Positions 53,316-61,788 are shown, counted from the first letter of the stretch. The stretch is 64,000 nt of DNA from an uncultured Bacteroides sp. (GCA_948847595.1 CAQOGY010000002.1:310001-374000), one strand, 5' to 3'. The notes: generated by a model from the letters alone, not told the origin. Made by a program: numbers and translations.

Positions 53316-53447
53316 GTCATACATCTTTCATTCAATTGTTGTACATCTCCGCCCCAAACGTTATACATCATCAACCTAACTGTAGTACTGAAACCCAGTA
53401 ACTGAAGTACTTCTCACAACCAAGTCATGTACTATATACCACAACCC
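53316..53447. repeat. Six 22-bp units, GTACATC-type
   Basis: Units start at 53316, 53338, 53360, 53382, 53404 and 53426, with cores CATACATC, TGTACATC, TATACATC, AGTACTGA, AGTACTTC, TGTACTAT. Outside the inverted-repeat element. Confidence 0.7.
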
Positions 53448-53599
53448 ATACTTTGTGTCAGAAATCAAATATAGTCATCTGCTGTTTACAAGTTTGTCAA
53501 CCGCAACAAATATAACGATTTTATTAATCATAACTTATAAACAGTTCAAATTCAACCTATTTATAAGTCGTAACTTATAGCATCACCCCGAATAACAAA

Positions 53600-53645
53600 A
53601 GCCGCAACTCATCTCTCCCGTATAAGAAGAGATGAGATTGCGGCT
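53600..53645 (-). terminator. Terminator of metK
   Basis: AGCCGCAACTCATCTCT (53600-53616) pairs with the segment ending GAGATTGCGGCT (to 53644) with a small bulge. On the minus strand it is followed by TTTTGTTATT. Confidence 0.8.
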
Positions 53646-53693
53646 CACTATGGACTAAATAGCCGTAAAGCTATAAGCTGATTTCAAATAAAA

Positions 53694-54986
53694 TTACAGA
53701 CCAAAAGCTGCCTTGATCTTATCCACGTAGTCCAGTTTCTCCCATGTAAAGAGTTCTACTTCTACGGTCTTATTGCCCTCATAGCGGGAGAAGAACGTTT
53801 TCGATACCACTTGCGGCTCACGTCCCATGTGGCCATAAGCGGCAGTTTCCTGATAGATCGGGTTACGAAGTTTCAGACGCTCTTCGATAGCTTTCGGACG
53901 AAGGTCGAACAACTGGTCGATCACACGGGCAATCTCGCCGTCGGTCATATTCACGTGGCTACGTCCGTAAGTGTCCACGAAGATGTTGATCGGGCGTGCT
54001 ACACCGATAGCATAGCTCACCTGTACAAGCATTTCGTCGGCAACACCTGCCGCAACCATATTCTTGGCAATGTGACGGGCAGCATAAGCAGCGCTACGGT
54101 CTACCTTGCTGGGGTCTTTTCCGGAGAAAGCACCACCACCGTGGGCGCCTTTACCACCGTAAGTATCCACAATAATCTTGCGACCTGTCAAACCGGTATC
54201 TCCGTGAGGGCCACCGATCACGAACTTTCCGGTCGGATTGACGTGATAGACGATCTGATCATTGAACAATGCCAGTACTTTATCATGATGGATAGAAGCA
54301 ATGACACGGGGCATCAGGATTTCGATAACGTCACGACGGATGATAGACAGCATTTCTTCGTCAGCTTTGAGCTGTGCTTCGGCAGAGTCATCAGCCGGCT
54401 GAATAAAGTCATCGTGTTGCGTAGAAACAACAATAGTATCAATACGGACAGGAGTTCCGTTGTCGTCATATTCAATCGTCACCTGGCTCTTGGCGTCCGG
54501 ACGGAGGTAGGTCATCACCTTTTCTTCGCGGCGGATATCAGCCAGCACCTGCAGAATGCGGTGTGCCAGATCAAGCGAAAGCGGCATATAGTTTTCTGTC
54601 TCGTTCGTTGCATAGCCGAACATCATGCCCTGATCGCCCGCACCCTGTTCCATCGGGTCCTGACGCTCTACGCCACGGTTGATGTCGGGACTTTGCTCAT
54701 GAATGGCAGAAAGCACACCGCAAGAGTTACTTTCGAACATGTACTCTCCTTTAGTGTAACCGATTTTCTTAATCACTTCACGTGCGATGAGCTGGAGGTC
54801 AACGTACGCTTTAGTTTTCACTTCACCCGCTAATACTACCTGTCCGGTAGTTACTAGTGTTTCGCAAGCTACTTTAGAACTGGGGTCGTAAGCCAACAGT
54901 TTGTCAAGCACGGCGTCCGATATTTGATCGGCTACCTTGTCGGGGTGTCCTTCCGACACCGATTCGGATGTAAATAAGTATCCCAT
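53694..54986 (-). CDS. metK: S-adenosylmethionine synthase
   Basis: Makes SAM from methionine and ATP; SAM feeds the several methyltransferases and QueA in this window. 430 residues: ESVSEGHPDKVADQISDAVLD (ATP and metal site), GAGDQGMMFGYATNE, VNPTGKFVIGGPHGDTGLTGRK split motif, and GGGAFSGKDPSKVDRSAAYA. Slightly longer than the E. coli enzyme (about 384 aa), as in other Bacteroidetes. A heptamer array lies 6 bp upstream of the ATG; the likely -7 box (TATCTTTG, minus strand) is at 55159-55152. Confidence 0.97.
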   Translation of the reverse strand: MGYLFTSESVSEGHPDKVADQISDAVLDKLLAYDPSSKVACETLVTTGQVVLAGEVKTKAYVDLQLIAREVIKKIGYTKGEYMFESNSCGVLSAIHEQSPDINRGVERQDPMEQGAGDQGMMFGYATNETENYMPLSLDLAHRILQVLADIRREEKVMTYLRPDAKSQVTIEYDDNGTPVRIDTIVVSTQHDDFIQPADDSAEAQLKADEEMLSIIRRDVIEILMPRVIASIHHDKVLALFNDQIVYHVNPTGKFVIGGPHGDTGLTGRKIIVDTYGGKGAHGGGAFSGKDPSKVDRSAAYAARHIAKNMVAAGVADEMLVQVSYAIGVARPINIFVDTYGRSHVNMTDGEIARVIDQLFDLRPKAIEERLKLRNPIYQETAAYGHMGREPQVVSKTFFSRYEGNKTVEVELFTWEKLDYVDKIKAAFGL

Positions 54987-54992
54987 CTTTTT

Positions 54993-55027
54993 AAATTAAA
55001 GATTATAAATTGAAAATTAAAATTGGG
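54993..55027 (-). repeat. Five-unit heptamer array in the metK leader
   Basis: On the plus strand: AAATTAA, AGATTAT, AAATTGA, AAATTAA, AATTGGG. It ends 6 bp before the metK ATG, where the ribosome binds. Confidence 0.7.
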
Positions 55028-55151
55028 AAAATAAAGAGGGGAGGAAGAGAGCTGCGGAAGCATTGCCGAAAAGGCGTCAACAAGACGTGTTTTAGCATTT
55101 TTTTCCGTGGTTGCAAGCTGCTCAAATCTGTCCACACTTTCATTTCGGGGA

Positions 55152-55189
55152 CAAAGATAGGTATTATTCGGAGATTATATTTATCTTTG
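55152..55189. promoter_or_regulatory. Divergent -7 boxes for metK and the small membrane proteins
   Basis: Minus strand TATCTTTG at 55159-55152 (metK) and plus strand TATCTTTG at 55182-55189 (small membrane proteins). Both match TAnnTTTG exactly; -33 elements are weak. Confidence 0.55.
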
Positions 55190-55223
55190 GGCAATGTTTA
55201 ACACATATATACAGGAAATTGGT

Positions 55224-55427
55224 ATGAGAACAATTACATTAATGCAATATGTATTTTCCATTATCCTTCTGGTCATCATCTTCCTCGTCATGGATTATTT
55301 CTGGAAAGGAGACGAATTTTCATGGACGTATGAGTTTGCAAAAGGAGGAATCGGCGGAACTATCATCTGCCTTCTGAACCGTCATTTATTCCTCCGCCAT
55401 CCTAATCCTAAACAGAAAAAAATATGA
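55224..55427 (+). CDS. Small membrane protein (67 aa)
   Basis: Start at 55224 after AGGAAATT. One long hydrophobic helix (YVFSIILLVIIFLVMDYFW), then an amphipathic region with GGIGGTIICLLNRHLF and a basic tail. No family recognised. Its TGA overlaps the ATG of the next small protein (ATGA), so they act as a pair. Confidence 0.7.
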   Translation: MRTITLMQYVFSIILLVIIFLVMDYFWKGDEFSWTYEFAKGGIGGTIICLLNRHLFLRHPNPKQKKI

Positions 55428-55615
55428 TTATCAACAATAAATTAAGAACTCTTTTTGTACTGGCGCTTTATATAGGATTCACCATTGCCATTTACGCCAT
55501 TGTATGCCACTTCCTGAAGATTGAGTTTCAGGATATTCACTTGTTATATGCAGTATTGGTGGGCTGTGTGGCTTATCTGCCGAGGTTTATCGCCGAAAAG
55601 AAAAGTAAAAAGTAA
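55424..55615 (+). CDS. Small membrane protein (63 aa)
   Basis: Two hydrophobic helices (TLFVLALYIGFTIAIYAIVCHFL and IHLLYAVLVGCVAYLPRF) and a basic KKSKK end. Coupled by ATGA to the preceding 67-aa protein. No known family. Its last codons lie in a weak heptamer-like stretch (AAAAGTA twice, 55601-55614). Confidence 0.7.
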   Translation: MIINNKLRTLFVLALYIGFTIAIYAIVCHFLKIEFQDIHLLYAVLVGCVAYLPRFIAEKKSKK

Positions 55616-55645
55616 AAGGATAAGCAAGGGGAAGAGAATGCTGTA

Positions 55646-56128
55646 TTATTTTTCTATCTGCGCCAGCAGCACCTTCATTGCCTTTCCCAATACCGGATGC
55701 ACCAGTTCGGGGGCAATCTCCGTTAAGGGGCGCATCACGAAGTCACGTTCCGCCATCAAAGGGTGGGGGAGGTTGAGTGCTGCTCCGGAAGGAGAAGTAA
55801 CCGAAAGTATCAGATCATCATAAAGCAGCAGGTCTATATCAATCAGCCGGTCGCTATATACGCCACCGACAGACTTATGCGTACGTCCCAGTTCCCGTTC
55901 GATCTCCTGCGTCTTCTGCAGTACTTCCAGAGGCGACAGTTCCGTTTCTACACACGCCGCCGCATTCAAGAAACTATGCTCCGAATCGAATCCCCAAGGG
56001 GCAGTGATGTAAAAAGCAGACAGGGAAATGACTTTCCCTACCTGCTCCTCTATCTTTTGCACGGCAGTCCGGAGATTCTGTTCTTTATCTCCCAGATTAG
56101 TGCCGAGACTTATATACACTTTCGCCAT
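55646..56128 (-). CDS. folK: 2-amino-4-hydroxy-6-hydroxymethyldihydropteridine diphosphokinase
   Basis: Pyrophosphorylates the pterin precursor in folate synthesis. 160 residues with SLGTNLGDKEQNLRTAVQ, TAPWGFDSEHSFLNAAACV, ELGRTHKSVGGVYSDRLIDIDLLLYDD and LPHPLMAERDFVMRPLTEIAPE, all standard HPPK motifs. Last gene of the ftsX-to-folK run. Confidence 0.95.
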   Translation of the reverse strand: MAKVYISLGTNLGDKEQNLRTAVQKIEEQVGKVISLSAFYITAPWGFDSEHSFLNAAACVETELSPLEVLQKTQEIERELGRTHKSVGGVYSDRLIDIDLLLYDDLILSVTSPSGAALNLPHPLMAERDFVMRPLTEIAPELVHPVLGKAMKVLLAQIEK

Positions 56129-56135
56129 TACCGGT

Positions 56136-56471
56136 CTATTCTACCTTAAACTCCCGCTCCCTGTCCAAAGGAACAAAGAACTCTACTTTGCCACATTTCG
56201 GGCAGACGTATAAGTCGAATGCTTCGCGATTCTGGAATAACTCAAACAAGTTTCCAAAAATGCCCGTGTTCATTCCTTCATGAAACTCATATTTTCCGGA
56301 ATAAACCATCCTGACCTGACAACGCAGACAGTCGATAGACCGCCCGCTGTCATCACTCTCTTCCGCCGGAGTCATATCCAATATCTTATCGTCCGGAAAG
56401 CTGTAATTACAGTTCCAGCAGATTTCAAAGCTATCTTCTACTTCTTCGTGGCATTTGGGACAGATTTTCAT
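56136..56471 (-). CDS. Small double zinc-ribbon protein
   Basis: 111 residues with two Cys4-type ribbons at the ends: ICPKCHEEVEDSFEICWNCNY (N-terminal) and CLRCQVRM with YVCPKCGKVEFF (C-terminal half). Probably a structural or nucleic-acid-binding protein. 7 bp before folK and 16 bp after queA, so part of the same operon. No function known. Confidence 0.8.
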   Translation of the reverse strand: MKICPKCHEEVEDSFEICWNCNYSFPDDKILDMTPAEESDDSGRSIDCLRCQVRMVYSGKYEFHEGMNTGIFGNLFELFQNREAFDLYVCPKCGKVEFFVPLDREREFKVE

Positions 56472-56487
56472 AGCGGTATCTTTTCGT

Positions 56488-57546
56488 TTATTTATCCAGA
56501 ATCAGCATCGCATCACCGTATGTACCGAAGCGATAACCTTCCTTCAACGCTACATGATAAGCATCCATCACCTGTTCGTAACCACCGAAAGCGGCCACAA
56601 TCATCAGCAGTGTAGACAACGGCATATGGAAGTTGGAAATCATCGAATTGGCCACAGTAAACTCATACGGAGGGAAGATAAACTTGTTGGTCCAGCCTTC
56701 AAATTCTTTCAAATGTCCGTCGGTGCTCACCGCACTTTCGATAGCACGCATCACAGTTGTACCTACCGCACACACGTTTTTACCCTTATCCTTGGCACGG
56801 TTGACCGTATTGACAGCTTCCGCGTTTACAATCATCTGCTCGGAGTCCATCTTATGCTTCGTCAAGTCTTCTACGTCGATATCACGGAAGTTGCCCAGAC
56901 CGGCATGCAAGGTGATATAAGCGAAATCAATACCTTTGATTTCCAGACGCTTCATCAGCTCACGGCTAAAGTGCAGGCTGGCTGTCGGAGCAGTTACCGC
57001 ACCTTCGTTCTTGGCGAAGATGGACTGGAAACGTTCCGAATCTTCCGGCTCTACAGGACGGTTGATGATGGAATGGGGCAGGGGAGTCTCACCCAGAGCA
57101 TAGAGGGCTTTCTTGAACTCATCGTGCGGTCCGTCATAAAGGAAACGGAGCGTACGGCCGCGGGAAGTGGTGTTGTCTATTACTTCCGCTACCATCGAGT
57201 CGTCGGCACCGAAATACAACTTGTTGCCGATACGGATTTTACGGGCAGGATCTACCAGCACATCCCACAGACGGAGTTCTTCGTTCAGCTCACGCAACAG
57301 GAATACTTCGATACGAGCTCCCGTCTTCTCCTTATTACCATACAGACGTGCCGGGAATACCTTCGTATCGTTGAATATAAATACGTCTTTATCATCAAAG
57401 TAGTTCAAAACATCCTTGAACATCTTGTGTTCAATCTCTCCAGTACGACGGTGCAACACCATCAAGCGCGACTCATCTCTATACTTCGTAGGATGCAAAG
57501 CGATTTTATCCTCGGGTAACTTAAATTTGAATTGTGATAGCTTCAT
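56488..57546 (-). CDS. queA: S-adenosylmethionine:tRNA ribosyltransferase-isomerase
   Basis: Transfers the ribosyl part of SAM to preQ1 at tRNA position 34, making epoxyqueuosine, the substrate of QueG (17121-18167). 352 residues: LPEDKIALHPTKYRDESRLMV-type N-terminus in parts, VFIFNDTKVFPARLYG, the catalytic region GAVTAPTASLHFS, ITLHAGLGNF, and C-terminal LLMIVAAFGG, YRFGTYGDAMLI. Upstream neighbour truB at 17-bp gap. Confidence 0.96.
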   Translation of the reverse strand: MKLSQFKFKLPEDKIALHPTKYRDESRLMVLHRRTGEIEHKMFKDVLNYFDDKDVFIFNDTKVFPARLYGNKEKTGARIEVFLLRELNEELRLWDVLVDPARKIRIGNKLYFGADDSMVAEVIDNTTSRGRTLRFLYDGPHDEFKKALYALGETPLPHSIINRPVEPEDSERFQSIFAKNEGAVTAPTASLHFSRELMKRLEIKGIDFAYITLHAGLGNFRDIDVEDLTKHKMDSEQMIVNAEAVNTVNRAKDKGKNVCAVGTTVMRAIESAVSTDGHLKEFEGWTNKFIFPPYEFTVANSMISNFHMPLSTLLMIVAAFGGYEQVMDAYHVALKEGYRFGTYGDAMLILDK

Positions 57547-57563
57547 ATCTATTCCTTATTACG

Positions 57564-58286
57564 TTAATTATTATCTTCGTCGTTTTCTATTTCCTGCCGG
57601 TCGATCCACTCTTTAAAGTGTTCGGGGTCCAGGCAATCTTCCAGACGGACATCCCCCACACGTGTGCGGATCAGTTCCGTCAGATGGGCTCCGCTCTGAA
57701 GCGCTTCGCCGATGTCACGGGCCAGGGCACGGATATACGTCCCTTTGCTGCACACCACGCGGATTCGGATCGTCGGTTCCGGATCGTCCAGACGGCATTC
57801 AAGCAACTCTATCTCATCAATAACAAGTTGCTTCGCCTTTAGTTCCACCTCTTCGCCTTTACGTGCCAGCTCATAAGCGCGCTTGCCGTCCACCATGCAG
57901 GCGGAAAAGGCAGGGGGCACCTGCTCGATGGCACCAAGGAAGTGCGTCAGTGTTTCTTCCACCAGCTCCCGGGTGATATGTCCGGTAGGGTAGGTGGCAT
58001 CTATTTCATGTTCCAGGTCGTACGAGGGAGTGGTAGCGCCCAGCCGGAGCGTGGCTACATATTCCTTGGTATGATACTGAAATTCTTCTATTCGTTTCGT
58101 AGCCTTGCCGGTGCAGAGGATCATCACTCCCGTGGCGAGAGGATCGAGCGTTCCGGCATGACCTACTTTCAGTTTTTTCACTCCTATCCGGCGGCAGATA
58201 TGATAGCGGACGTGTCCTACTACCTTAAATGATGTCCAGCCGAGAGGTTTATTGAAAAACAGTACTTCTCCTTTTTTAAAATTCAC
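57564..58286 (-). CDS. truB: tRNA pseudouridine-55 synthase
   Basis: Isomerises U55 in the T-loop of tRNAs. 240 residues; starts with GTG (58286) giving NFKKGEVLFFNKPLGWTSF. Catalytic Asp in GHAGTLDPLATGVM; later conserved QVPPAFSACMVDGKRAYELAR and RVVCSKGTYIRALARDIG. The start codon is directly preceded by a heptamer array. Confidence 0.96.
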   Translation of the reverse strand: MNFKKGEVLFFNKPLGWTSFKVVGHVRYHICRRIGVKKLKVGHAGTLDPLATGVMILCTGKATKRIEEFQYHTKEYVATLRLGATTPSYDLEHEIDATYPTGHITRELVEETLTHFLGAIEQVPPAFSACMVDGKRAYELARKGEEVELKAKQLVIDEIELLECRLDDPEPTIRIRVVCSKGTYIRALARDIGEALQSGAHLTELIRTRVGDVRLEDCLDPEHFKEWIDRQEIENDEDNN

Positions 58287-58321
58287 GTTATAGAGTTATA
58301 AATAACGAGTTGTGAGTGGGA
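58287..58321 (-). repeat. Five-unit heptamer-like array abutting the truB GTG start
   Basis: On the minus strand: TCCCACT, CACAACT, CGTTATT, TATAACT, CTATAAC, then the GTG start. More degenerate than the other arrays, but again five units of seven ending at the start codon. Confidence 0.5.
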
Positions 58322-58338
58322 GTAAAATGACTCACGAC

Positions 58339-59133
58339 TTACAACTGCGTAATAATTACTGCCAATCCCGCTATTGCACAATAGATGGCAAAGTAGATCA
58401 GCTTTCCTTTCTTCACAATATTAATCATCCACTTGCAGGCAAGGCAACCGGCTACAAAAGCCGCCAGAAAGCCAACAACCAATGATAACGCAGGGATATC
58501 CCCCACTACATCTTCACCTTTCATCATCTTTACACTATCAAGCAACGCTTCCCCGAGAATGGGAGGGATCACCATCAGAAAAGAGAACTGCGCCAGTTTT
58601 GCCTTGTTATCTCCCAACAGAAGTCCCGTAGCAATAGTAGATCCCGAACGGGACAGCCCCGGCAACACCGCACAAGCCTGTGCCAGACCAATGATAAAGG
58701 CATCTTTCATCGAAATCTTATCCTTTTGACGTGGCTTATAATAGTACGAGAATGACAGCAGGGCAGCAGTCAGCAACAGCATGCAGCCTACAATCATCAG
58801 TCCCGAACCGAAAATAGCTTCTACATAATCTTTAAAGAATACGCCTACAATACCAATCGGTATCATCGAAATCACGATATTGATCACATAACGAGTCTCA
58901 TCGTTCATCTGAAACTTGAATAATCCTTTGAAAATCCAGTCAATCTCTTTCCACAGAATCACCAGCGTACTACATACGGTAGCTACATGCACGACAATCG
59001 TAAATGCCAGATTCTCTTCCCCTTGTATCCCAAACAATGCCGATCCGATGGCCAGATGGCCACTGCTGCTTACAGGCAAATACTCTGTCAATCCCTGAAT
59101 CAATCCGAGGATCATTGCTTCCAACCAACTCAT
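58339..59133 (-). CDS. uppP: Undecaprenyl-diphosphate phosphatase (BacA/UppP family)
   Basis: Membrane phosphatase that recycles the lipid carrier for peptidoglycan and O-glycan synthesis. 264 residues, about eight helices; signature GLTEYLPVSSSGHLAIGSALFG at the N-terminus and PGLSRSGSTIATGLLLG in the second half (active-site Glu/Ser/Arg). It lies 52 bp upstream of truB and 12 bp after DUF3098. Confidence 0.95.
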   Translation of the reverse strand: MSWLEAMILGLIQGLTEYLPVSSSGHLAIGSALFGIQGEENLAFTIVVHVATVCSTLVILWKEIDWIFKGLFKFQMNDETRYVINIVISMIPIGIVGVFFKDYVEAIFGSGLMIVGCMLLLTAALLSFSYYYKPRQKDKISMKDAFIIGLAQACAVLPGLSRSGSTIATGLLLGDNKAKLAQFSFLMVIPPILGEALLDSVKMMKGEDVVGDIPALSLVVGFLAAFVAGCLACKWMINIVKKGKLIYFAIYCAIAGLAVIITQL

Positions 59134-59145
59134 AATTTCTTTTTA

Positions 59146-59379
59146 TTATTCTTTTGTTTTAGGTTTACGCAACACTGCGTATATCATCGATATAAAGCCA
59201 AACAGGCAAACAACAGGTGCTACCTTGATTCTGCGTACACTGAAAATATCCGGTTCGAAAACCGTTTCGGACGACGTAGGTCCCGTCATCAATAGAAATC
59301 CGATAATGACAATCGCCATCCCTATCGCGAGCAAGATAAAGTTCACTTTATCGAAGGCAAATTTCTGTTTGTCAGACAT
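59146..59379 (-). CDS. DUF3098 membrane protein
   Basis: 77 residues with two hydrophobic helices (NFILLAIGMAIVIIGFLLM and VAPVVCLFGFISMIYAVL). A small Bacteroidetes family almost always between ftsX and uppP, as here. Function unknown; an accessory of FtsX is plausible from position only. Confidence 0.88.
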   Translation of the reverse strand: MSDKQKFAFDKVNFILLAIGMAIVIIGFLLMTGPTSSETVFEPDIFSVRRIKVAPVVCLFGFISMIYAVLRKPKTKE

Positions 59380-59428
59380 AAGCTTATTTTGTTACAAGTT
59401 ACTAAATTTCCAACTATATGTTATTCTC

Positions 59429-60310
59429 CTAAATATAATATAAGGTATTGGCTTTCATCCTCAGATATTTATTCATCGAGATGTAAGCACACAACCACGT
59501 TATCACTATTCCGAATACCAGCACGCTGCCGCAGACAATGAGCATCACTTCGGGTGTGATGACCTGAATCAGCTCCTGCTCGTACGTCACCGCCCAGTAG
59601 GCAGTTCCCATCAGAATGGCATCGGCAAGCATACCTGCCAATACGCCGCTCCACACGTTTTTCCGCAGGAAAGGTCCACGGATAAAACTCCAGCTGGCAC
59701 CCACCAGCTTCATGGTATGAATGAGGAAGCGCTTGGAGTAGATGGCAAGCCGTATCGTATTGTTAATCAGTGCAAAGGATATAAAGGTGAGCACCACCGC
59801 CAGCGCCAGCAGCACAAGGCTGATGTTCCGTATATTCTCATTGACGGCATCGATCAGCTCTTTCCGGTAGAGCACATCCTGTATGTTAGAGTTCTTCTTG
59901 ATCATTTTCTCTATCTTCGCGATACTGTCGGAATTGGCATAATCGGAGTGAAGCTTGATTTCAAGGGAGGCCGTGAAAGGGTTATAGCCAAGAAACTCTT
60001 CGGGATCGGTGCCCATCGCCTCCGTCTGCTCTTTCAGAGCCTGTTTTTTGGAGATGTACTCGGACTGCTTCACAAAAGGTTCCTGATTCAGTTTCTTCTG
60101 GAGTTTCAGAATATCCGCCTCCTTCATGTCATCACTGATAAGAACGGAGAAACTGATATTTTCGCGGACGTATACAGACATATTGTGCGCCGTGAGCACA
60201 AAGAACACAACCAGCCCCAACAGCAGCAACACCAATGTCGTACTGATACTGGACGTTATGAATTGCATATCGAACAGTGACTTCGACTTATATCTGTTTT
60301 TATTTCCCAT
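59429..60310 (-). CDS. ftsX: Cell-division ABC permease FtsX
   Basis: Membrane partner of FtsE that couples division to septal peptidoglycan hydrolysis. 293 residues: helix 1 (TTLVLLLLGLVVFFVLTAH), a periplasmic loop with FVKQSEYISKKQALKEQ, and three C-terminal helices (LVLLALAVVLTFISFALI, VLAGMLADAILMGTAYW, LIVCGSVLVFGIVITWLCA). It starts 3 bp after the stop of the methyltransferase gene. ftsE is not in the window. Confidence 0.93.
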   Translation of the reverse strand: MGNKNRYKSKSLFDMQFITSSISTTLVLLLLGLVVFFVLTAHNMSVYVRENISFSVLISDDMKEADILKLQKKLNQEPFVKQSEYISKKQALKEQTEAMGTDPEEFLGYNPFTASLEIKLHSDYANSDSIAKIEKMIKKNSNIQDVLYRKELIDAVNENIRNISLVLLALAVVLTFISFALINNTIRLAIYSKRFLIHTMKLVGASWSFIRGPFLRKNVWSGVLAGMLADAILMGTAYWAVTYEQELIQVITPEVMLIVCGSVLVFGIVITWLCAYISMNKYLRMKANTLYYI

Positions 60311-60313
60311 GCG

Positions 60314-61213
60314 CTATCTTTTTTTCCGGAATACGTAAATCATCGAACTGCTCCGTTCTTTCCGCCCCAACGTGCTGAACCACGCAAGCGTCCCCACATA
60401 CATCCCTTTGAGGAAACTGCACGAACTGCCGCGATGTTTCTCACTCAACATCGATACATAGAACGCATCAAACGGCATCGGATGACGAGCCGCCATAATG
60501 AATCCATGACGGGAAGCCAGCTGCTGAATAGTGACGGGAGTGAAATGCCAGAGATGGCGGGGGACATCGTATGCCGCCCAATATTCACCGTAACGTCCTG
60601 CATCATAGGAAGAGCAGTTGGGCACTGCCACAATGAGCATCCCTTTCTCTGTCAGCAGTTCACGAAGCATTTCCCATGTTTCATTGAGGTGTTCCAGATG
60701 CTCCATCACGTGCCAGAGGGTGATCACATCAAAGCTACCGGGAGCAAACTCCTGCAAAGCGGATTCGGGTTTTACGTCCAAATCGAAATGCTCCTTTGCA
60801 AAAGCACGTGCCTGCGGACTTTTCTCCACTGCTTCCACCTTCCATCCACGGCGTGCCATGGTGTCGGCAAAGTATCCGGTTCCCGTCCCGATATCGAGCA
60901 AACGCCCTCTTTTACGGTGTGCTTCCCTTGCTACCAGACGCGCTTTGCGACCCAGCATATAGGAACGTACATAATGGTAGATGGTATTCATCGCGCCCTT
61001 GCGCGTATCAGTGTGGGAAATGTAATCGGGAGTCTCATAATACTTGCCTATCTCTGCTTCTACCGGCACACCTTGCGTGAACGTAAATCCGCAGTCTTCA
61101 CACGAACACAGTTCAAACTGTTCGCCCGAAGCATAAAAATCCGTACAAGTCATGACGCGTTTCAAGTGCGTACTGCCACACACCGGACAAGCATTTATAA
61201 TGAGTTTCTCCAT
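60314..61213 (-). CDS. Class I SAM-dependent methyltransferase with N-terminal zinc finger
   Basis: 299 residues. N-terminal Cys pairs (CPVCGSTHLKRV, CSCEDCGFTFT) form a zinc ribbon; then a Rossmann methyltransferase with GRLLDIGTGTGYFADTMARRG (SAM) and the post-motif ITLWHVMEHLEHL; C-terminal VPRHLWHFTP and HPMPFDAFYVSML. Such proteins are often sugar, lipid or small-molecule O-methyltransferases; the substrate here is unknown. First gene of the ftsX-folK run. Confidence 0.9.
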   Translation of the reverse strand: MEKLIINACPVCGSTHLKRVMTCTDFYASGEQFELCSCEDCGFTFTQGVPVEAEIGKYYETPDYISHTDTRKGAMNTIYHYVRSYMLGRKARLVAREAHRKRGRLLDIGTGTGYFADTMARRGWKVEAVEKSPQARAFAKEHFDLDVKPESALQEFAPGSFDVITLWHVMEHLEHLNETWEMLRELLTEKGMLIVAVPNCSSYDAGRYGEYWAAYDVPRHLWHFTPVTIQQLASRHGFIMAARHPMPFDAFYVSMLSEKHRGSSCSFLKGMYVGTLAWFSTLGRKERSSSMIYVFRKKR

Positions 61214-61379
61214 TAATTTCTAAGCAAAATTAAGTGCTGCCTCGATTCACAAGACAACACTATTCCCGAATTTGGTGCAAAGAAACAAATAAAAAGTGAT
61301 GGATTGGGCTTTCGTTAAGTACTTTTAATAATATAACGTTACTCTGACACTTATTTCAAAGTGTATCTCAAAACAGAGA

Positions 61380-61592
61380 ATGAAATTAAATGTGAATCAA
61401 CTTCCCTCAATCAGAACAGCCATTTCTCAGTACATGAAGAATGGATAGGAATCATCTCGTAGAATCAGAAATATACAACACAAGTACGGACTGAACAGGA
61501 AAAACGGAAGGATTCGCAATTGGCATATTTCCGAATCACACAGATTTTACTTTATAACAATCAATAAAACATATATTAGATCAAAAACATGA
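61380..61592 (+). pseudogene. Possible small basic protein gene interrupted by TAG
   Basis: A frame of 71 codons opens MKLNVNQLPSIRTAISQYMK, meets TAG at 61446-61448, and continues as ESSRRIRNIQHKYGLNRKN and HISESHRFYFITINKTY to a TGA. The composition looks protein-like (basic, helix-forming, then a strand), suggesting a small DNA-binding protein inactivated by one stop. No homologue recognised, so it may be chance. Confidence 0.3.
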
Positions 61593-61700
61593 AATCCGAA
61601 CACATATTTCATAATTTAAGTTTCAATCTAATATTTTTGAATCCTTCTGTAACTGACGACATCCGGAGCAAAACAAACACTCAAAGTACCTTTTTACCCA

Positions 61701-61788
61701 TTCCTTTAAATGAAACGAAGTGCTTCTCACCGACCAACGAGTCGTTCCTTTAAAACCAACGAAGCTTTTCTTTAAATGAAACGCCTCC
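61701..61788. repeat. Four 22-bp units, TTTAAATGAAACGAAG-type
   Basis: Units start at 61701, 61723, 61745 and 61767. Units 1, 3 and 4 share TTTAAA and (A/C)AACG; unit 2 shares only CCAACGAG. A worn fifth unit may precede at 61679. Confidence 0.7.

Larger units (their letters stand above)
52468..53693. other. 1.2-kb non-coding region packed with 22-bp-period repeats
   Basis: No convincing gene on either strand; short frames overlap the repeats and look random. It contains inverted repeats (52610-52732 and 53155-53283), 22-bp-period arrays at 52757-52844, 52941-53160 and 53316-53447, and the metK terminator. G+C is higher in the inverted repeats than in the adjacent operon. Confidence 0.8.

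Noticed and set aside
52735..53447. CRISPR array
   Set aside because: The units follow each other without unique spacers, repeats are degenerate, and no cas gene is in the window.
53811..54833. 340-codon ORF on the plus strand opposite metK
   Set aside because: Antisense shadow of a highly conserved enzyme gene.
54987..55223. SAM riboswitch in front of metK
   Set aside because: The leader is short, AT-rich and taken up by a heptamer array; I see no conserved aptamer pattern.
56455..57519. 354-codon ORF on the plus strand opposite queA
   Set aside because: Antisense shadow; the minus strand encodes complete QueA.
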